Shown here: positions 1 to 9,623 of the stretch, piece after piece
How the letters are laid out: each line of letters starts with the position of its first letter
Position numbering within the stretch: position 1 is the stretch's first letter
Assembly: GCA_016200485.1 (NCBI GenBank)
Contig: JACQEP010000004.1
Coordinates: 62,001 to 126,000 of the forward strand
Source: Gammaproteobacteria bacterium
GTDB taxonomy: Bacteria; Pseudomonadota; Gammaproteobacteria; Tenderiales; Tenderiaceae
Length of the DNA stretch: 64,000 nt
Direction: 5' to 3'
Made by a program: the position numbers and the translations under genes
Notes under the pieces: model-generated
Told to the model about the DNA's origin: nothing
What the model saw: the letters and a program-made list of their open reading frames with translations, nothing else
Database searches by the model: none

Positions 1-469
1 CACTGGCGACTGATGCCGGCATCGCTACCACAGGTGCCGCTACCATCTCTACTTCAACAACCGGCGCAGGCGCTGCTGCACCAGGCGCCTTCAAATCCTC
101 TAATGCCTGCAAAAGAGAGGGATCTGCGTCTTCAGGATCAACACCGCTTTTAATGCTATCCATCATCCCATTGACAACATCTACCACCCTCAGGATGACA
201 TCCATCAAATAGGAATCAACATTGCGCTCACCTTGACGCAGCAAATTGAATACATCTTCAGCACGATGACATACTGCCACCAGCGAAGTTAAATTAAGAA
301 ATCCGGCGCCCCCCTTGACGGTATGAAACCCACGAAAAACGGAATTTAACAGATCTTTGTCATTCGGGCGCTGCTCAAGTTCAACCAGCTGTTCGCCCAG
401 CTTTTCCACGATCTCACTCGCCTCGACAAGAAAATCCTGTAATATCTCATCGTTTAGATCGATTGCCAT
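1..469 (-). CDS. cheA: Chemotaxis histidine kinase CheA, N-terminal part (runs off window)
   Basis: Translating the minus strand from the ATG at 469 gives an open frame of about 156 codons that leaves the window. It is the P1 histidine phosphotransfer domain: the phosphoacceptor is His49 in the motif HTVKGGAGFLN. An Ala/Pro-rich linker follows from about residue 130, the usual P1-P2 linker of CheA. CheA autophosphorylates on this His and passes phosphate to CheY and CheB. It starts 10 nt after the cheZ stop, in the order fliA-cheY-cheZ-cheA known from Pseudomonas and Vibrio, so it belongs to the flagellar chemotaxis system. It is distinct from the full-length cheA at 16894-19029. Confidence 0.93.
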   Translation of the reverse strand, partial: MAIDLNDEILQDFLVEASEIVEKLGEQLVELEQRPNDKDLLNSVFRGFHTVKGGAGFLNLTSLVAVCHRAEDVFNLLRQGERNVDSYLMDVILRVVDVVNGMMDSIKSGVDPEDADPSLLQALEDLKAPGAAAPAPVVEVEMVAAPVVAMPASVAS

Positions 470-479
470 ATGGTGCGCC

Positions 480-1211
480 TCAGAACCCTAAGCTCGACAG
501 CAGATCATCTACATCATCCTGGCCCTTGACCACCCCTTTATCGATACCTGGCACCGCTGGCCCCTGAGCGGTGATATCACGCTCATTACTAGTCTCGACA
601 GGTTTCACAATCTGGCTACCCGTAATACGAATTAATTCCACCAAACTGCCTTCTACTTCCTGCACCAGATTGATGACACGTTTGATAATCTGGCCGGTCA
701 GATCCTGAAAATCCTGCGCCATCATGATATCCGAGATATTTCCCTGAATCGCAGGCACATTCTCACCCAGCCATTGAAAATACGTTTCCAGCTCCTTACT
801 GAGCTTACGAAATTCCTCTACTTGCATATCGCGGCGCTGGAATCTATCCCATTCTTTCTGCAATGCGTTAGATCGCGAACCAAGTTCATCGGTAAGCGGT
901 TGCAGCTTTTCAATAGAGGTCAGTGTTCTATCCGCCGCCTGCTGCGTCATCACAATGACATAATTGAGACGTTCTTTAGCGTCAGGAATATCCTTTTCAG
1001 TCAGCCCAGCAATGCGCGAATCAAGCTGAAAATTATTTAGCGTGCTATGCAGCTCACGCGTCAGTTTTCCTAGCTCTTGAAATAGGTGCGATTCCTGCAG
1101 TGGCGATAACGCATCCATCGAGCGTGCCGCACCAACCTCATCACCGGATTCAAGTTGCTGTACCAGAAGCTTGGCTTGTTCCAGAAAATAATTGTTATTT
1201 TGATTGGTCAT
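480..1211 (-). CDS. cheZ: CheY-P phosphatase CheZ
   Basis: The 243-residue protein accelerates dephosphorylation of CheY-P. The family signature AQDFQDLTGQ lies near residues 165-174; its second Asp (about 170) and final Gln (about 174) match the catalytic Asp143/Gln147 pair of E. coli CheZ. The C-terminus, DDVDDLLSSLGF, is the conserved peptide that docks on CheY. The remainder is predicted to be a long helical hairpin that dimerises. It sits between cheY and cheA, with intergenic gaps of about 40 and 10 nt, so the three are probably cotranscribed. Confidence 0.96.
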   Translation of the reverse strand: MTNQNNNYFLEQAKLLVQQLESGDEVGAARSMDALSPLQESHLFQELGKLTRELHSTLNNFQLDSRIAGLTEKDIPDAKERLNYVIVMTQQAADRTLTSIEKLQPLTDELGSRSNALQKEWDRFQRRDMQVEEFRKLSKELETYFQWLGENVPAIQGNISDIMMAQDFQDLTGQIIKRVINLVQEVEGSLVELIRITGSQIVKPVETSNERDITAQGPAVPGIDKGVVKGQDDVDDLLSSLGF

Positions 1212-1250
1212 TATTTAACCTTGGAGTCGTGGGTTCTGCATAACCAATAA

Positions 1251-1643
1251 CTAGCCATTCGCCTCAATACGCTCAAATATTTTGTCAATTTTTTCCTTGA
1301 GCGTTGCCGCAGTGAACGGTTTAATAACATACCCGCTGACACCCGCTTGTGCCGCCTCGACAATCTGCTCGCGCTTCGCTTCGGCAGTCACCATCAATAC
1401 CGGCAAACTGGCCAAGTTGGCATCGGCGCGCACCGCCTTGAGCAAATCTATCCCCTGCATGCCAGGCATGTTCCAATCTGTAATCAGAAAATCGAATTTT
1501 CCCACCTGCAGCATGGGCAATGCTGTCTGACCATCGTCTGCCTCATGGGTGTTATTAAATCCGAGATCGCGAAGCAGATTTTTGATAATCCTTCTCATTG
1601 TCGAGAAATCGTCCACAATGAGAATTTTCATATTCTTGTCCAA
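1251..1643 (-). CDS. cheY: Chemotaxis response regulator CheY (flagellar switch-binding)
   Basis: This single-domain receiver carries the acidic pair DD at residues 11-12, phosphoacceptor Asp56 in [10 protein letters not shown] and Lys108 in [11 protein letters not shown]. It is very close to enterobacterial/Vibrio CheY that binds FliM. Start choice: a TTG at 1643 has GGAGG seven bases upstream and gives an N-terminus LDKNMKIL, like Vibrio CheY. The internal ATG at 1631 lacks a well-spaced ribosome site, and the frame is also open to a TTG at 1664. It lies downstream of fliA and upstream of cheZ. The stop codon is TAG. Confidence 0.94.
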   Translation of the reverse strand: MDKNMKILIVDDFSTMRRIIKNLLRDLGFNNTHEADDGQTALPMLQVGKFDFLITDWNMPGMQGIDLLKAVRADANLASLPVLMVTAEAKREQIVEAAQAGVSGYVIKPFTAATLKEKIDKIFERIEANG

Positions 1644-1722
1644 AATCGAACCTCCGTTTACCAATTTCTTTCCGTTAGTACCCTGCTCTTAAATATAAAT
1701 ATCTGCACCAACGGCAAAAATT

Positions 1723-2469
1723 TTAGCCTTCCTTGCCTGTCCAGTGCCCCAGCCGGGCCTGGAGACGAATAAGCGCCTGACTATGAATCTGGCTGACCCG
1801 GGATTCACTCACCCCCAAAACGGCGCCGATCTCACGCAAATTTAACTCCTCATCATAATAAAGCGTCATGACCAAACGTTCGCGCTCCGGCAATCCTGCA
1901 ATCGCCTCTGCCAAGGAACGCTTAAAATCGTCGCGCTGCAATCCATCAAACGGGCTGGCAGAGCCGTTATCAGCCAAGTGAATCGCCACTGCCTCATCAT
2001 CGGTGCCAAGATCGTCAAAACTGAGCATCAAGTAACCGCTGGCAGCCTGTAGTGTCTGATGGTATTCATCCAACGACATGTCGAGCGCATCGGCGACTTC
2101 GTTATCGCGTGCGTCGCGGCCTTTCATATTCTCGATTTGACGCACTGCTTCGGCTACTTTTCTGGCTTTGCGATGCACCGAGCGCGGCGCCCAATCATTT
2201 TTTCTGATTTCATCCAGCATCGCGCCACGAATTCGGATACCGGCATAGGTTTCAAAGCTGGCACCTTGCTTGGAATCGTAATTCCGGGCCGCCTCCAACA
2301 GGCCAATCATACCTGCCTGAATCAGGTCGTCCGCCTGAACACTGGGAGGTAACCGGCACATCAAATGGTAAGCAATCCGCTTCACGAGCGGTGCGTGCTG
2401 GTTAACGATTTCTTCCTTTACATTTTTAGTCTTCGATTGCATAGCACTGTACATCGCGAGTCCATTCAT
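1723..2469 (-). CDS. fliA: Flagellar sigma factor FliA (sigma28)
   Basis: This 248-residue sigma70-family group 3 factor directs transcription of late flagellar and chemotaxis genes. Region 2 is visible as LVKRIAYHLM and DLIQAGMIGLLEAARNYD with GASFETYAGIRIRGAMLDE. Region 4 is the C-terminal LPERERLVMTLYYDEELNL followed by the helix-turn-helix IGAVLGVSESRVSQIHSQA. GGGGG lies seven bases before the ATG. It starts 21 nt after fleN. Its activity should be held by FlgM (59822-60145), and sigma28-type promoters are seen before fliC, flgM, cheV and the STAS gene. Confidence 0.97.
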   Translation of the reverse strand: MNGLAMYSAMQSKTKNVKEEIVNQHAPLVKRIAYHLMCRLPPSVQADDLIQAGMIGLLEAARNYDSKQGASFETYAGIRIRGAMLDEIRKNDWAPRSVHRKARKVAEAVRQIENMKGRDARDNEVADALDMSLDEYHQTLQAASGYLMLSFDDLGTDDEAVAIHLADNGSASPFDGLQRDDFKRSLAEAIAGLPERERLVMTLYYDEELNLREIGAVLGVSESRVSQIHSQALIRLQARLGHWTGKEG

Positions 2470-2490
2470 TGTGGTGCCCCCAAACGTTCA

Positions 2491-3354
2491 TCATGCGCTC
2501 TGGATCAACCTTTCGACAAAGAACTCCAGATGTCCCCCAGCAGTCCTTGGTATAGGCCAGTTATCGGCCTTTTTAGCCAAAGCCTTAAATGCTAACGCCG
2601 ATTTGCTTCTGGGATAGGCATCCACCACTGGTTTTTGTTTCTGTAAAGCCTTTTTCAAATACTCGTCATAGGGAATTGCCCCAATAAATTCCAGGGTAAC
2701 ATCTAAAAACCGGTCAGCGACCTTGACCAGTTTGTTAAACAATTCCCTACCATCTTGGGGTCCAATGACCATATTACACAAAATTCTAAAGCGTTGAAGC
2801 CCGTAATCACGATTCAATAACTTGATAAGTGCGTAGGCATCCGTAATCGACGTCGGTTCATCACATACCACTACGATCACCTCTTGTGCCGCGCGGGTAA
2901 AACTCACCACCGCGTCAGAAATGCCTGCGGCCGTATCAATAATCAAAACATCAATATCACCACTCAATTCACTAAACGCTTTAATCACACCCGCATGTTG
3001 TGCCGGGCTCAACTCCGCCATCATTTGTGTCCCCGAAGACGCCGGAATCACCCAAATATTATCTGGCCCATGAACGACAATTTCCTCCAAGGTTCTTTCA
3101 CCCTTGATCACATGGGAAAGATTGTATTTTGGATACAACCCCAACATCACATCTATATTCGCCAACCCAAGATCAGCATCCAGCAACATAACCTTCTTGC
3201 CTTCTTTGGCCATCGATACCGCAAGATTTACCGAGACATTGGTTTTTCCGGTTCCCCCCTTACCACTGGTCACCGCAATCACACGCACGGGATGGGGATT
3301 CGACATTCGCCTTAGGCCAGTGGCCTGATCCATCTGCGCTTCACTCATTAACAT
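2491..3354 (-). CDS. fleN: Flagellar number regulator FleN (FlhG), MinD-like ATPase
   Basis: This 287-residue MinD/ParA-family ATPase limits the number of polar flagella, in pseudomonads by antagonising FleQ. The deviant Walker A GKGGTGKT is at residues 31-38, followed by the LLDADLGLANIDVMLGL signature. The hydrophobic Walker B is VLIIDTAAGI. Its ATG overlaps the flhF stop by one base (TAATG), indicating translational coupling. Because FleN normally acts on FleQ, the disrupted fleQ in this window makes its present role uncertain. Confidence 0.96.
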   Translation of the reverse strand: MLMSEAQMDQATGLRRMSNPHPVRVIAVTSGKGGTGKTNVSVNLAVSMAKEGKKVMLLDADLGLANIDVMLGLYPKYNLSHVIKGERTLEEIVVHGPDNIWVIPASSGTQMMAELSPAQHAGVIKAFSELSGDIDVLIIDTAAGISDAVVSFTRAAQEVIVVVCDEPTSITDAYALIKLLNRDYGLQRFRILCNMVIGPQDGRELFNKLVKVADRFLDVTLEFIGAIPYDEYLKKALQKQKPVVDAYPRSKSALAFKALAKKADNWPIPRTAGGHLEFFVERLIQSA

Positions 3355-4529
3355 TAACCACCCGCCTCTCCCGCACTGTGCATAGGAATACCATCTTCAA
3401 GCAGATCTGCATTATCCTGCATGATTACTACACTCCGGCTGACAAGCGTATGAGAACGAGCAGGCTGTAAATCCTCTGGCACTCGCTGACCATCACTGAC
3501 ATAGGCCACAGGTAAGTTATGGCGAATAACCACATCTAGCGCACTCCCCAAGCAAGTACTTTCGTCTATCTTGGTCAGAATGCAACCCTTAACATTAAAC
3601 TTCTTATATGTCGCAACAACGTCGTTTAAACCGGACAACCGCGATGTCGTGGAAACCACAAGATAAGTAGCCACCTCGGCACGATCATATCCCAATAACT
3701 CAAGATGCTTACTCAGGCGCATATCGCGCTGACTCATTCCCGCAGTGTCAATTAATACCAACCTGCGATCGGAAAAGGCGGCCAGTGCATCATCAAGTCC
3801 GGCCCGGGTATTAACAAATTTGAATGGCACATCAAGAATACGTGCATATGCCTTTAATTGCTCATGCGCCCCGATTCTGTAACTGTCCGTGGAAATCAAC
3901 GCCACCGATCGATTCCCAAATCTCAAGGCGAATCTGGCCGCAAGTTTGGCGATAGTAGTTGTCTTGCCAACGCCCGTCGGGCCTATCAGCGCTATTACGC
4001 CACCATTGGTTAAGATATCGTCATCGGTAACCTTGACATTAATCGCCAGCTTTCCCAACATGCGGCGCCATAAATCCTCGATATTTCCTTCGTTTGGCAG
4101 TTTCTCTATCAATTGGGAGGAAAGCGCTTTACCAAATCCCAGCTTTGACATCCGTTGCTGCATTTGATGCTGCAATGGATGCTTAACTTCAAAATCAACC
4201 GCTGTCAGGTTTGCAAGCTGTGTTTCCAATAGTCCACGCATCGAACGCAACTCGCCCTTCATTTCCAACAATGTAGGCTCCTGACTCCATACCACTTTTG
4301 GTTTGACCGGTTCCTGATTTTGGCCACGCGCACTATTCTGCGAAGTTGCATTCTCAACGCCCGGCTGTTGGTCATAAATCGCCGACTCGTCATAGTCAAC
4401 GGCTGCGATCACCTCCACGCCACCATTCACCCGCTTGTTTGATAAAATTACAGCATCCTCGCCCAATGATTCACGTACTTTGCGCATCGCCTGCCGAATA
4501 TCAGTGCCAAGGAATCGTTTTATCTTCAT
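3354..4529 (-). CDS. flhF: Flagellar biosynthesis GTPase FlhF
   Basis: This SRP-type GTPase places the flagellum at the cell pole. Its 391 residues comprise a basic N-terminus (MKIKRFLGTDIRQAM), a linker to about residue 120, a helical N domain and an NG GTPase domain. The P-loop GPTGVGKT is at residues 183-190, followed by ALISTDSYRIGAHEQL, LIDTAGMSQRD and TKIDES, typical G motifs of the SRP family. It is followed without a gap by fleN, whose product stimulates FlhF GTPase activity in other bacteria. Confidence 0.97.
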   Translation of the reverse strand: MKIKRFLGTDIRQAMRKVRESLGEDAVILSNKRVNGGVEVIAAVDYDESAIYDQQPGVENATSQNSARGQNQEPVKPKVVWSQEPTLLEMKGELRSMRGLLETQLANLTAVDFEVKHPLQHQMQQRMSKLGFGKALSSQLIEKLPNEGNIEDLWRRMLGKLAINVKVTDDDILTNGGVIALIGPTGVGKTTTIAKLAARFALRFGNRSVALISTDSYRIGAHEQLKAYARILDVPFKFVNTRAGLDDALAAFSDRRLVLIDTAGMSQRDMRLSKHLELLGYDRAEVATYLVVSTTSRLSGLNDVVATYKKFNVKGCILTKIDESTCLGSALDVVIRHNLPVAYVSDGQRVPEDLQPARSHTLVSRSVVIMQDNADLLEDGIPMHSAGEAGG

Positions 4530-4582
4530 CTCTTACTCCTGAGCCAACCGAGGGATTCCGCACATCATCAACCTCACGCGTT

Positions 4583-6664
4583 CTACCCGACAGTCGCCAC
4601 AATTCTTATTTGAGTATCATCTGGTATTTCGTTATACGACAGCACTCTCAGTGACGGAATTGAACTACGTAACAAACGTGCCAGCACATTACGAAGTACT
4701 CCTGTTACCAGCAACACCGCAGGCTGTCCTTGCATTTCCTGCCGTTGAACCGATTCCGCCAAGGACTTATACATTCGTTCTGCCAAACCTGGTTCCAATC
4801 CCAAACCGCCACTACCCGCTGTCCTAACTGAGTCTTGCAATATCTGTTCCAGGTTAGGATCAAAAGTGATTACCGGCAACTCTCTCACTAACCCATTGAT
4901 TTTCTGTACAATTGATCTCCCTAGCGCAACCCTGATCACTGCCGTCAAAACGGCAGGGTCTTGACTCTTAGTCCCCTCGCCCGCCAAGGTTTCGGCGATG
5001 CGCCGCATATCGCGAATCGGAATGCCTTCTTCCAACAGGTTCTGCAAGACCTTGACCACCACTGACAACGGCAGAATATCCGGCACCAATCCTTCCACCA
5101 GTTTGGGGGAAGTCCGGGCAAGACTATCCAACAACTTCTGGGTTTCTTCTCGTCCCAGCAATTCATGGGCATGTGTCGTCAGAATATGACTGAGGTGCGT
5201 GGCAATGACGGTACTTGGATCGACAACGGTATAACCCATGGTCTGCGCTTCATCGCGTTGAGCAGGCTCGATCCACACTGCGTCCAATCCAAATGCTGGA
5301 TCCTTCCCAGGAATTCCCGAAATGCGTCCAAACACTTGACCTGGATTAATCGCCAATTCCCGATCGGAATAAATATCACCCTGCCCGACTGTAGTCCCTA
5401 ACACAATAATCCGGTACGCATTTGGAGATAACTCCAAATTATCTCGAATATGCACAGCAGGAATTAAGAATCCAAGATCCTGCGTCAATTTCTTACGCAC
5501 ACCTTTGATGCGCATCATCAGTTGGCCGCCCTGATTTTTATCGACCAATGGGATCAATCGATACCCAACTTCCAAACCCACCGTATCTACAGGTACAACA
5601 TCATCCCAGCTCAATTCCTTCACTTCAGGCTGAACAGTCGTCATGGACTGCTGCTCAACATCTTTCTTCGCAGCGCCACGAACCTTTTTGCGGGCCATAT
5701 AATATGCCCCTGCCCCCGCGAGTCCAGCGAATGATAAAAATGCGAAATTCGGCATTCCGGGTATCACGCCTATCGTTCCCAGAATCCCCGCAGAAATCCC
5801 CAATGCCCGAGGATCGTCGACCAGCTGCGAGACAATTTCATCACCGATATCTTGTTCGGAGGAAACACGGGTAACAATAATTGCCGTGGCGACGGACAAC
5901 ACCAAGGAAGGAATCTGGGCTACCAAGCCATCACCAATAGTCAGCAAGGTGTAATTTCGCAACGCGTCTTGAAAAGCCATATCGTGCTGTAAAATACCAA
6001 TCGCAAGACCGCCGATAATGTTGATAAACAGAATTAAAATACCGGCAACCGCATCACCTCTCACAAATTTCCCGGCACCATCCATAGAACCATAAAAGTC
6101 TGCCTCACGTACCACATCACTACGCCGCGCTTTAGCTTCTTCTTGACCGATGATACCGGCATTAAGATCGGCGTCTATCGCCATTTGCTTGCCAGGCATG
6201 GCATCAAGGGTAAAACGAGCCGCGACTTCTGACACACGACCAGCACCTTTGGTAACCACAACGAAGTTGATAATGACAAGGATGGCAAATACCACGAGAC
6301 CAACCGCATAGTTACCGCCAATCACAAACTCGCCAAAGGATTCAATAACATGTCCGGCGGCTGCGGTCCCGGTATGACCATCCAAAAGAATTACACGTGT
6401 AGTTGCAATATTGAGACAAAGCCGCATCAATGTTGTCAGCAGGATGACTGTAGGGAACACACCAAAATCAAGCGGCCGCTTTGAATAAATAACTGCAAGC
6501 AAAACCACGATACCCAGTGAAATATTGAAGGAAAACAACATATCAAGAATGATTGGTGGCAATGGCACAACTATCATTGCCAGCATCAATAGTATAATGA
6601 TAGGTATACCAAGACCACGCTTGGCTCCAGAAACAATCATCGCAGTCATGTCTGTCTGTGCCAT
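4583..6664 (-). CDS. flhA: Flagellar type III export gate protein FlhA
   Basis: The 693 residues match the usual family length. The N-terminal half (to about residue 330) has eight or so hydrophobic segments, with the conserved cytoplasmic loop KGAGRVSEVAARFTLDAMPG between them. The C-terminal half is the soluble domain that docks chaperone-substrate complexes. FlhA forms the nonameric export gate with FlhB and FliPQR. flhB ends 10 nt upstream and flhF begins 53 nt downstream. Confidence 0.98.
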   Translation of the reverse strand: MAQTDMTAMIVSGAKRGLGIPIIILLMLAMIVVPLPPIILDMLFSFNISLGIVVLLAVIYSKRPLDFGVFPTVILLTTLMRLCLNIATTRVILLDGHTGTAAAGHVIESFGEFVIGGNYAVGLVVFAILVIINFVVVTKGAGRVSEVAARFTLDAMPGKQMAIDADLNAGIIGQEEAKARRSDVVREADFYGSMDGAGKFVRGDAVAGILILFINIIGGLAIGILQHDMAFQDALRNYTLLTIGDGLVAQIPSLVLSVATAIIVTRVSSEQDIGDEIVSQLVDDPRALGISAGILGTIGVIPGMPNFAFLSFAGLAGAGAYYMARKKVRGAAKKDVEQQSMTTVQPEVKELSWDDVVPVDTVGLEVGYRLIPLVDKNQGGQLMMRIKGVRKKLTQDLGFLIPAVHIRDNLELSPNAYRIIVLGTTVGQGDIYSDRELAINPGQVFGRISGIPGKDPAFGLDAVWIEPAQRDEAQTMGYTVVDPSTVIATHLSHILTTHAHELLGREETQKLLDSLARTSPKLVEGLVPDILPLSVVVKVLQNLLEEGIPIRDMRRIAETLAGEGTKSQDPAVLTAVIRVALGRSIVQKINGLVRELPVITFDPNLEQILQDSVRTAGSGGLGLEPGLAERMYKSLAESVQRQEMQGQPAVLLVTGVLRNVLARLLRSSIPSLRVLSYNEIPDDTQIRIVATVG

Positions 6665-6674
6665 ACTGCCACTC

Positions 6675-7820
6675 CTATTCTGCTACGCTGGTATTTCCAG
6701 GAATCACATACTCGTCCGGGATGGGCAAATCATGCAATTCCCTTTTCGATGACCTGAAGCCAGTCTTCTTTAAGTGATAGATGTAGGCCAATACCTGTGC
6801 GACTGCCACATATAAACCTTCGGGAATTGCTTGATCCAGTTCAGTATGGTGATAGATCGACCTTGCCAATGGCGGTGCTGACAAGATTGGAACATTAGCT
6901 CCTTGAGCTATACGTCTGATTTCGAACGCCACCAAATCAGCTCCTTTTGCAACAACAATGGGCGCCCGCATCTTCTTCTGGTCATACTTGATTGCAACGG
7001 AAAAGTGCGTAGGGTTCGTGATGACAACATCGGCCTGAGGCACTTTCTGCATCATTCGCTGCATTGCTATCTGTTGCTGAATTTGCTTTACCTTCCTCTT
7101 AATTTCTGGACTACCATCCGTTTCCTTATGTTCCTGCTTAATTTCTTCGTGCGTCATCCGAAGCTGCTTATGAAAGCTCCATAACTGATAGGGCGCATCC
7201 ACCGCAGCCACTAATATCATTGGCAAACTTGCCCATAGAAACACCCATCCCAGAACCTGCACTGACGATGCCATTGCATGCTCCAACGATAGCTTACCAA
7301 GGCCAAGCATTTCATCGGTATTTACCCACAGAACAAATATTCCAACGCTACCTACCAATAGAAGCTTTAAAAAAGCTTTTCCCGCCTCAACCAGGCTATT
7401 CAAACCAAGCATCCGCTTTATCCCAGAAATAGGATCCAGCTTTGAAAAATTAAAAGCCAAAGCCTCTGTCGAAAAAATCCAGCCGCTTAGGGCGGTGGAG
7501 CCATAGATTGAGGCTACGAGGATGATTACCGCCAATGGAACTAGACTTAATAAAGCTACTTGAATACTCTCAAGGAACAGCTGTATTCCATATGTATCAC
7601 TAAAAATAAGCGATTTATCAAGAGTCAAGCTTGTGCGCATAATGCCTGCGAGTGCGTTGATAATCATTCCTCCGAACACCAGCAAACCTATTGCTGACGA
7701 CACAAGAACCAAGGTCGTGCCAAGATCACGCGATCTCGCCACCTGCCCCTTCGCCTTTGCATCAGATAGGCGTTTTTCAGTGGGTTGTTCTGTACGTTCT
7801 TGGCCGTCGAATTCAGCCAT
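6675..7820 (-). CDS. flhB: Flagellar export switch protein FlhB
   Basis: This 381-residue inner-membrane protein has four hydrophobic segments between about residues 33 and 215 and a cytoplasmic C-terminal domain. The autocleavage site NPTH lies at residues 269-272, the same positions as in enterobacterial FlhB. Cleavage there changes export specificity from rod/hook to filament substrates, in response to FliK. The N-terminus has the usual charged motif ERTEQPTEKRLSDAKAKGQ. It follows fliR with two bases between stop and start. Confidence 0.98.
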   Translation of the reverse strand: MAEFDGQERTEQPTEKRLSDAKAKGQVARSRDLGTTLVLVSSAIGLLVFGGMIINALAGIMRTSLTLDKSLIFSDTYGIQLFLESIQVALLSLVPLAVIILVASIYGSTALSGWIFSTEALAFNFSKLDPISGIKRMLGLNSLVEAGKAFLKLLLVGSVGIFVLWVNTDEMLGLGKLSLEHAMASSVQVLGWVFLWASLPMILVAAVDAPYQLWSFHKQLRMTHEEIKQEHKETDGSPEIKRKVKQIQQQIAMQRMMQKVPQADVVITNPTHFSVAIKYDQKKMRAPIVVAKGADLVAFEIRRIAQGANVPILSAPPLARSIYHHTELDQAIPEGLYVAVAQVLAYIYHLKKTGFRSSKRELHDLPIPDEYVIPGNTSVAE

Positions 7821-7822
7821 TA

Positions 7823-8593
7823 CTATTCACTCAGAATACTCATCATCATTTCCGTAGACTGATCGAACATAGCTACCATTTGAGAAAATGTGATTGGCAA
7901 TGTCACAAGCATGATCACAAATCCAGCCATAATTGTGATCACAAATCCAATTGCAAAAATATTCATTTGGGGAGCCGCACGCGTAACCACACCGAGCACA
8001 ATATTGATTGCCAGCAACGCTGTCACTGCTGGCAAGGCAATCATGATCCCGCCCGCAAATATCCAGGTACCGAAAGTGGCGATTGATAGATATTTCTCAG
8101 TTAACAAACTACCTGTAACAGGAATCAGATCAAAACTACTCGACAACACGCCAACAATTGCCAGATGCCCATTAATCGATATAAACAGAAGAATCGCCAT
8201 AATGTTATAAAACTGGGCAATGACCGGAACACTAACCCCCGTCTGCGGATCCATCATCTGGGCAAAACCAAGACCCATTTGCATACCGATAATTTGTCCC
8301 CCATTTATAATGGCCGAAAAAATGATCTGGCAGACAAGCCCCAGTGCAACGCCAATGACTACTTGATTAAATATCAAAGAAATAATGCTTGAGTTCGAAA
8401 AATCAGTGGCTGCCGTTTCAGTAATTCCAGGCGCGATCGCAACCGTTAACGCAAGGGATAATATTAATTTTATCTTCACGGGGATCATGCCAACACTGAA
8501 TACGGGAGCTACGGCCACAAATGACGCCACTCGAAAAAAAGGCAGCATAAAGGCTGAGATCCACTGTATTAGCATGGCGTCTGTCACAACCAT
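7823..8593 (-). CDS. fliR: Flagellar export protein FliR
   Basis: This multi-pass inner-membrane component of the FliPQR export core is nearly all hydrophobic, with about six membrane helices. The frame opens at a TTG at 8617 that overlaps the fliQ stop. The ATG at 8593 gives MVVTDAMLIQWISAFMLPFF, which lines up with the N-terminus of Pseudomonas FliR from memory, so it is preferred (256 residues). It lies in the unbroken fliO-P-Q-R-flhB run. Confidence 0.95.
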   Translation of the reverse strand: MVVTDAMLIQWISAFMLPFFRVASFVAVAPVFSVGMIPVKIKLILSLALTVAIAPGITETAATDFSNSSIISLIFNQVVIGVALGLVCQIIFSAIINGGQIIGMQMGLGFAQMMDPQTGVSVPVIAQFYNIMAILLFISINGHLAIVGVLSSSFDLIPVTGSLLTEKYLSIATFGTWIFAGGIMIALPAVTALLAINIVLGVVTRAAPQMNIFAIGFVITIMAGFVIMLVTLPITFSQMVAMFDQSTEMMMSILSE

Positions 8594-8609
8594 AGTTACG
8601 GCCCAATAA

Positions 8610-8879
8610 TCATCCAATTAGGTTTGGGATATCCAAAACCAGTCTCTCAAAATAATTTACAAGCAAAGAAAGCAGCCACGGCCCTGCAACAAGCAACACG
8701 GCGAAAGTGGTGAGAAGTTTTGGAATAAATGTCAGCGTTGACTCGTTGATTTGAGTAGCTGCTTGGAATACGCTTACAAGAATACCCACTATCAAGGAAG
8801 GAACTAACATCACCAGCACCATCAAAACTACCACCTGCAATGCATCGGCCGCGATACTCATTACGGTTTCTGGTGTCAT
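8610..8879 (-). CDS. fliQ: Flagellar export protein FliQ
   Basis: The 89-residue protein has the two-helix architecture of FliQ: an N-terminal MTPETVMSIAADALQVV, a hydrophobic helix, the conserved loop SVFQAATQINESTLTFIPK and a second helix. Four copies normally assemble with FliP and FliR in the export channel. It starts 3 nt after fliP ends and its stop lies just before the fliR start. Confidence 0.97.
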   Translation of the reverse strand: MTPETVMSIAADALQVVVLMVLVMLVPSLIVGILVSVFQAATQINESTLTFIPKLLTTFAVLLVAGPWLLSLLVNYFERLVLDIPNLIG

Positions 8880-8882
8880 AAT

Positions 8883-9623
8883 CTAACTCACATAAAAACT
8901 GGATGCCAGCGTACCCATAATCAACACCCAACCATCAACCAGTACAAAAAGCATTATTTTGAACGGTAATGAAATAACAAGCGGCGATAACATCATCATC
9001 CCCATTGCCATCAGTACACTCGCTACAACCAAATCTATAATCAGAAATGGGATGAATATCAAAAATCCTATTTGAAACGCTGTTTTAATCTCGCTCGTCA
9101 TAAATGCCGGGATTAAGACCGTCATTGGAATGTCATCCATCTTGTTCTCGTCCACCTCAATGCCGGCCAACTCTGAAAACAAGTTCAATTCCGAATCTCT
9201 AACTTGATTAGACATGAATTTTTTAAACGGCGCTAATGCGGCCGGAAATGCCTCTTCCACACTCTTTTTTTCATCAAGATAGGGGCCAATACCATCGGCG
9301 TATGATTTTTCAAGCACTGGAGTCATGATGAAGAATGTCAAGAACAGCGCCAATCCGACTAATATTTGGTTAGTGGGTGTGGACATTGTCCCGATCGCCT
9401 GCCTGAGCAGAGCCAGTACAATGATAATTCTGGTAAAACTGGTCATTGCCAGAATTGCCGCTGGCAAGAATGTAAGCGCTGTCATTACTGCCAGCACTTG
9501 TATACTGAGCGAATACGTCTGACTACCGTTTGGATTTACCGTTACGGTGACCGCATCTAGCCCTGTCTGGGCCGATACCAACCCTGGAATAAGCATCAAT
9601 ATCAAAACAGCCACAATATTCAT
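8883..9623 (-). CDS. fliP: Flagellar export protein FliP
   Basis: The 246 residues begin with a cleavable-looking signal peptide (hydrophobic core, LVSAQ at about residues 15-19), as known for FliP. The family signatures follow: [20 protein letters not shown], the large periplasmic loop, and [19 protein letters not shown] near the C-terminus. FliP forms the core pentamer of the export gate. Its start overlaps the fliO stop by four bases (ATGA). Confidence 0.98.
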   Translation of the reverse strand: MNIVAVLILMLIPGLVSAQTGLDAVTVTVNPNGSQTYSLSIQVLAVMTALTFLPAAILAMTSFTRIIIVLALLRQAIGTMSTPTNQILVGLALFLTFFIMTPVLEKSYADGIGPYLDEKKSVEEAFPAALAPFKKFMSNQVRDSELNLFSELAGIEVDENKMDDIPMTVLIPAFMTSEIKTAFQIGFLIFIPFLIIDLVVASVLMAMGMMMLSPLVISLPFKIMLFVLVDGWVLIMGTLASSFYVS

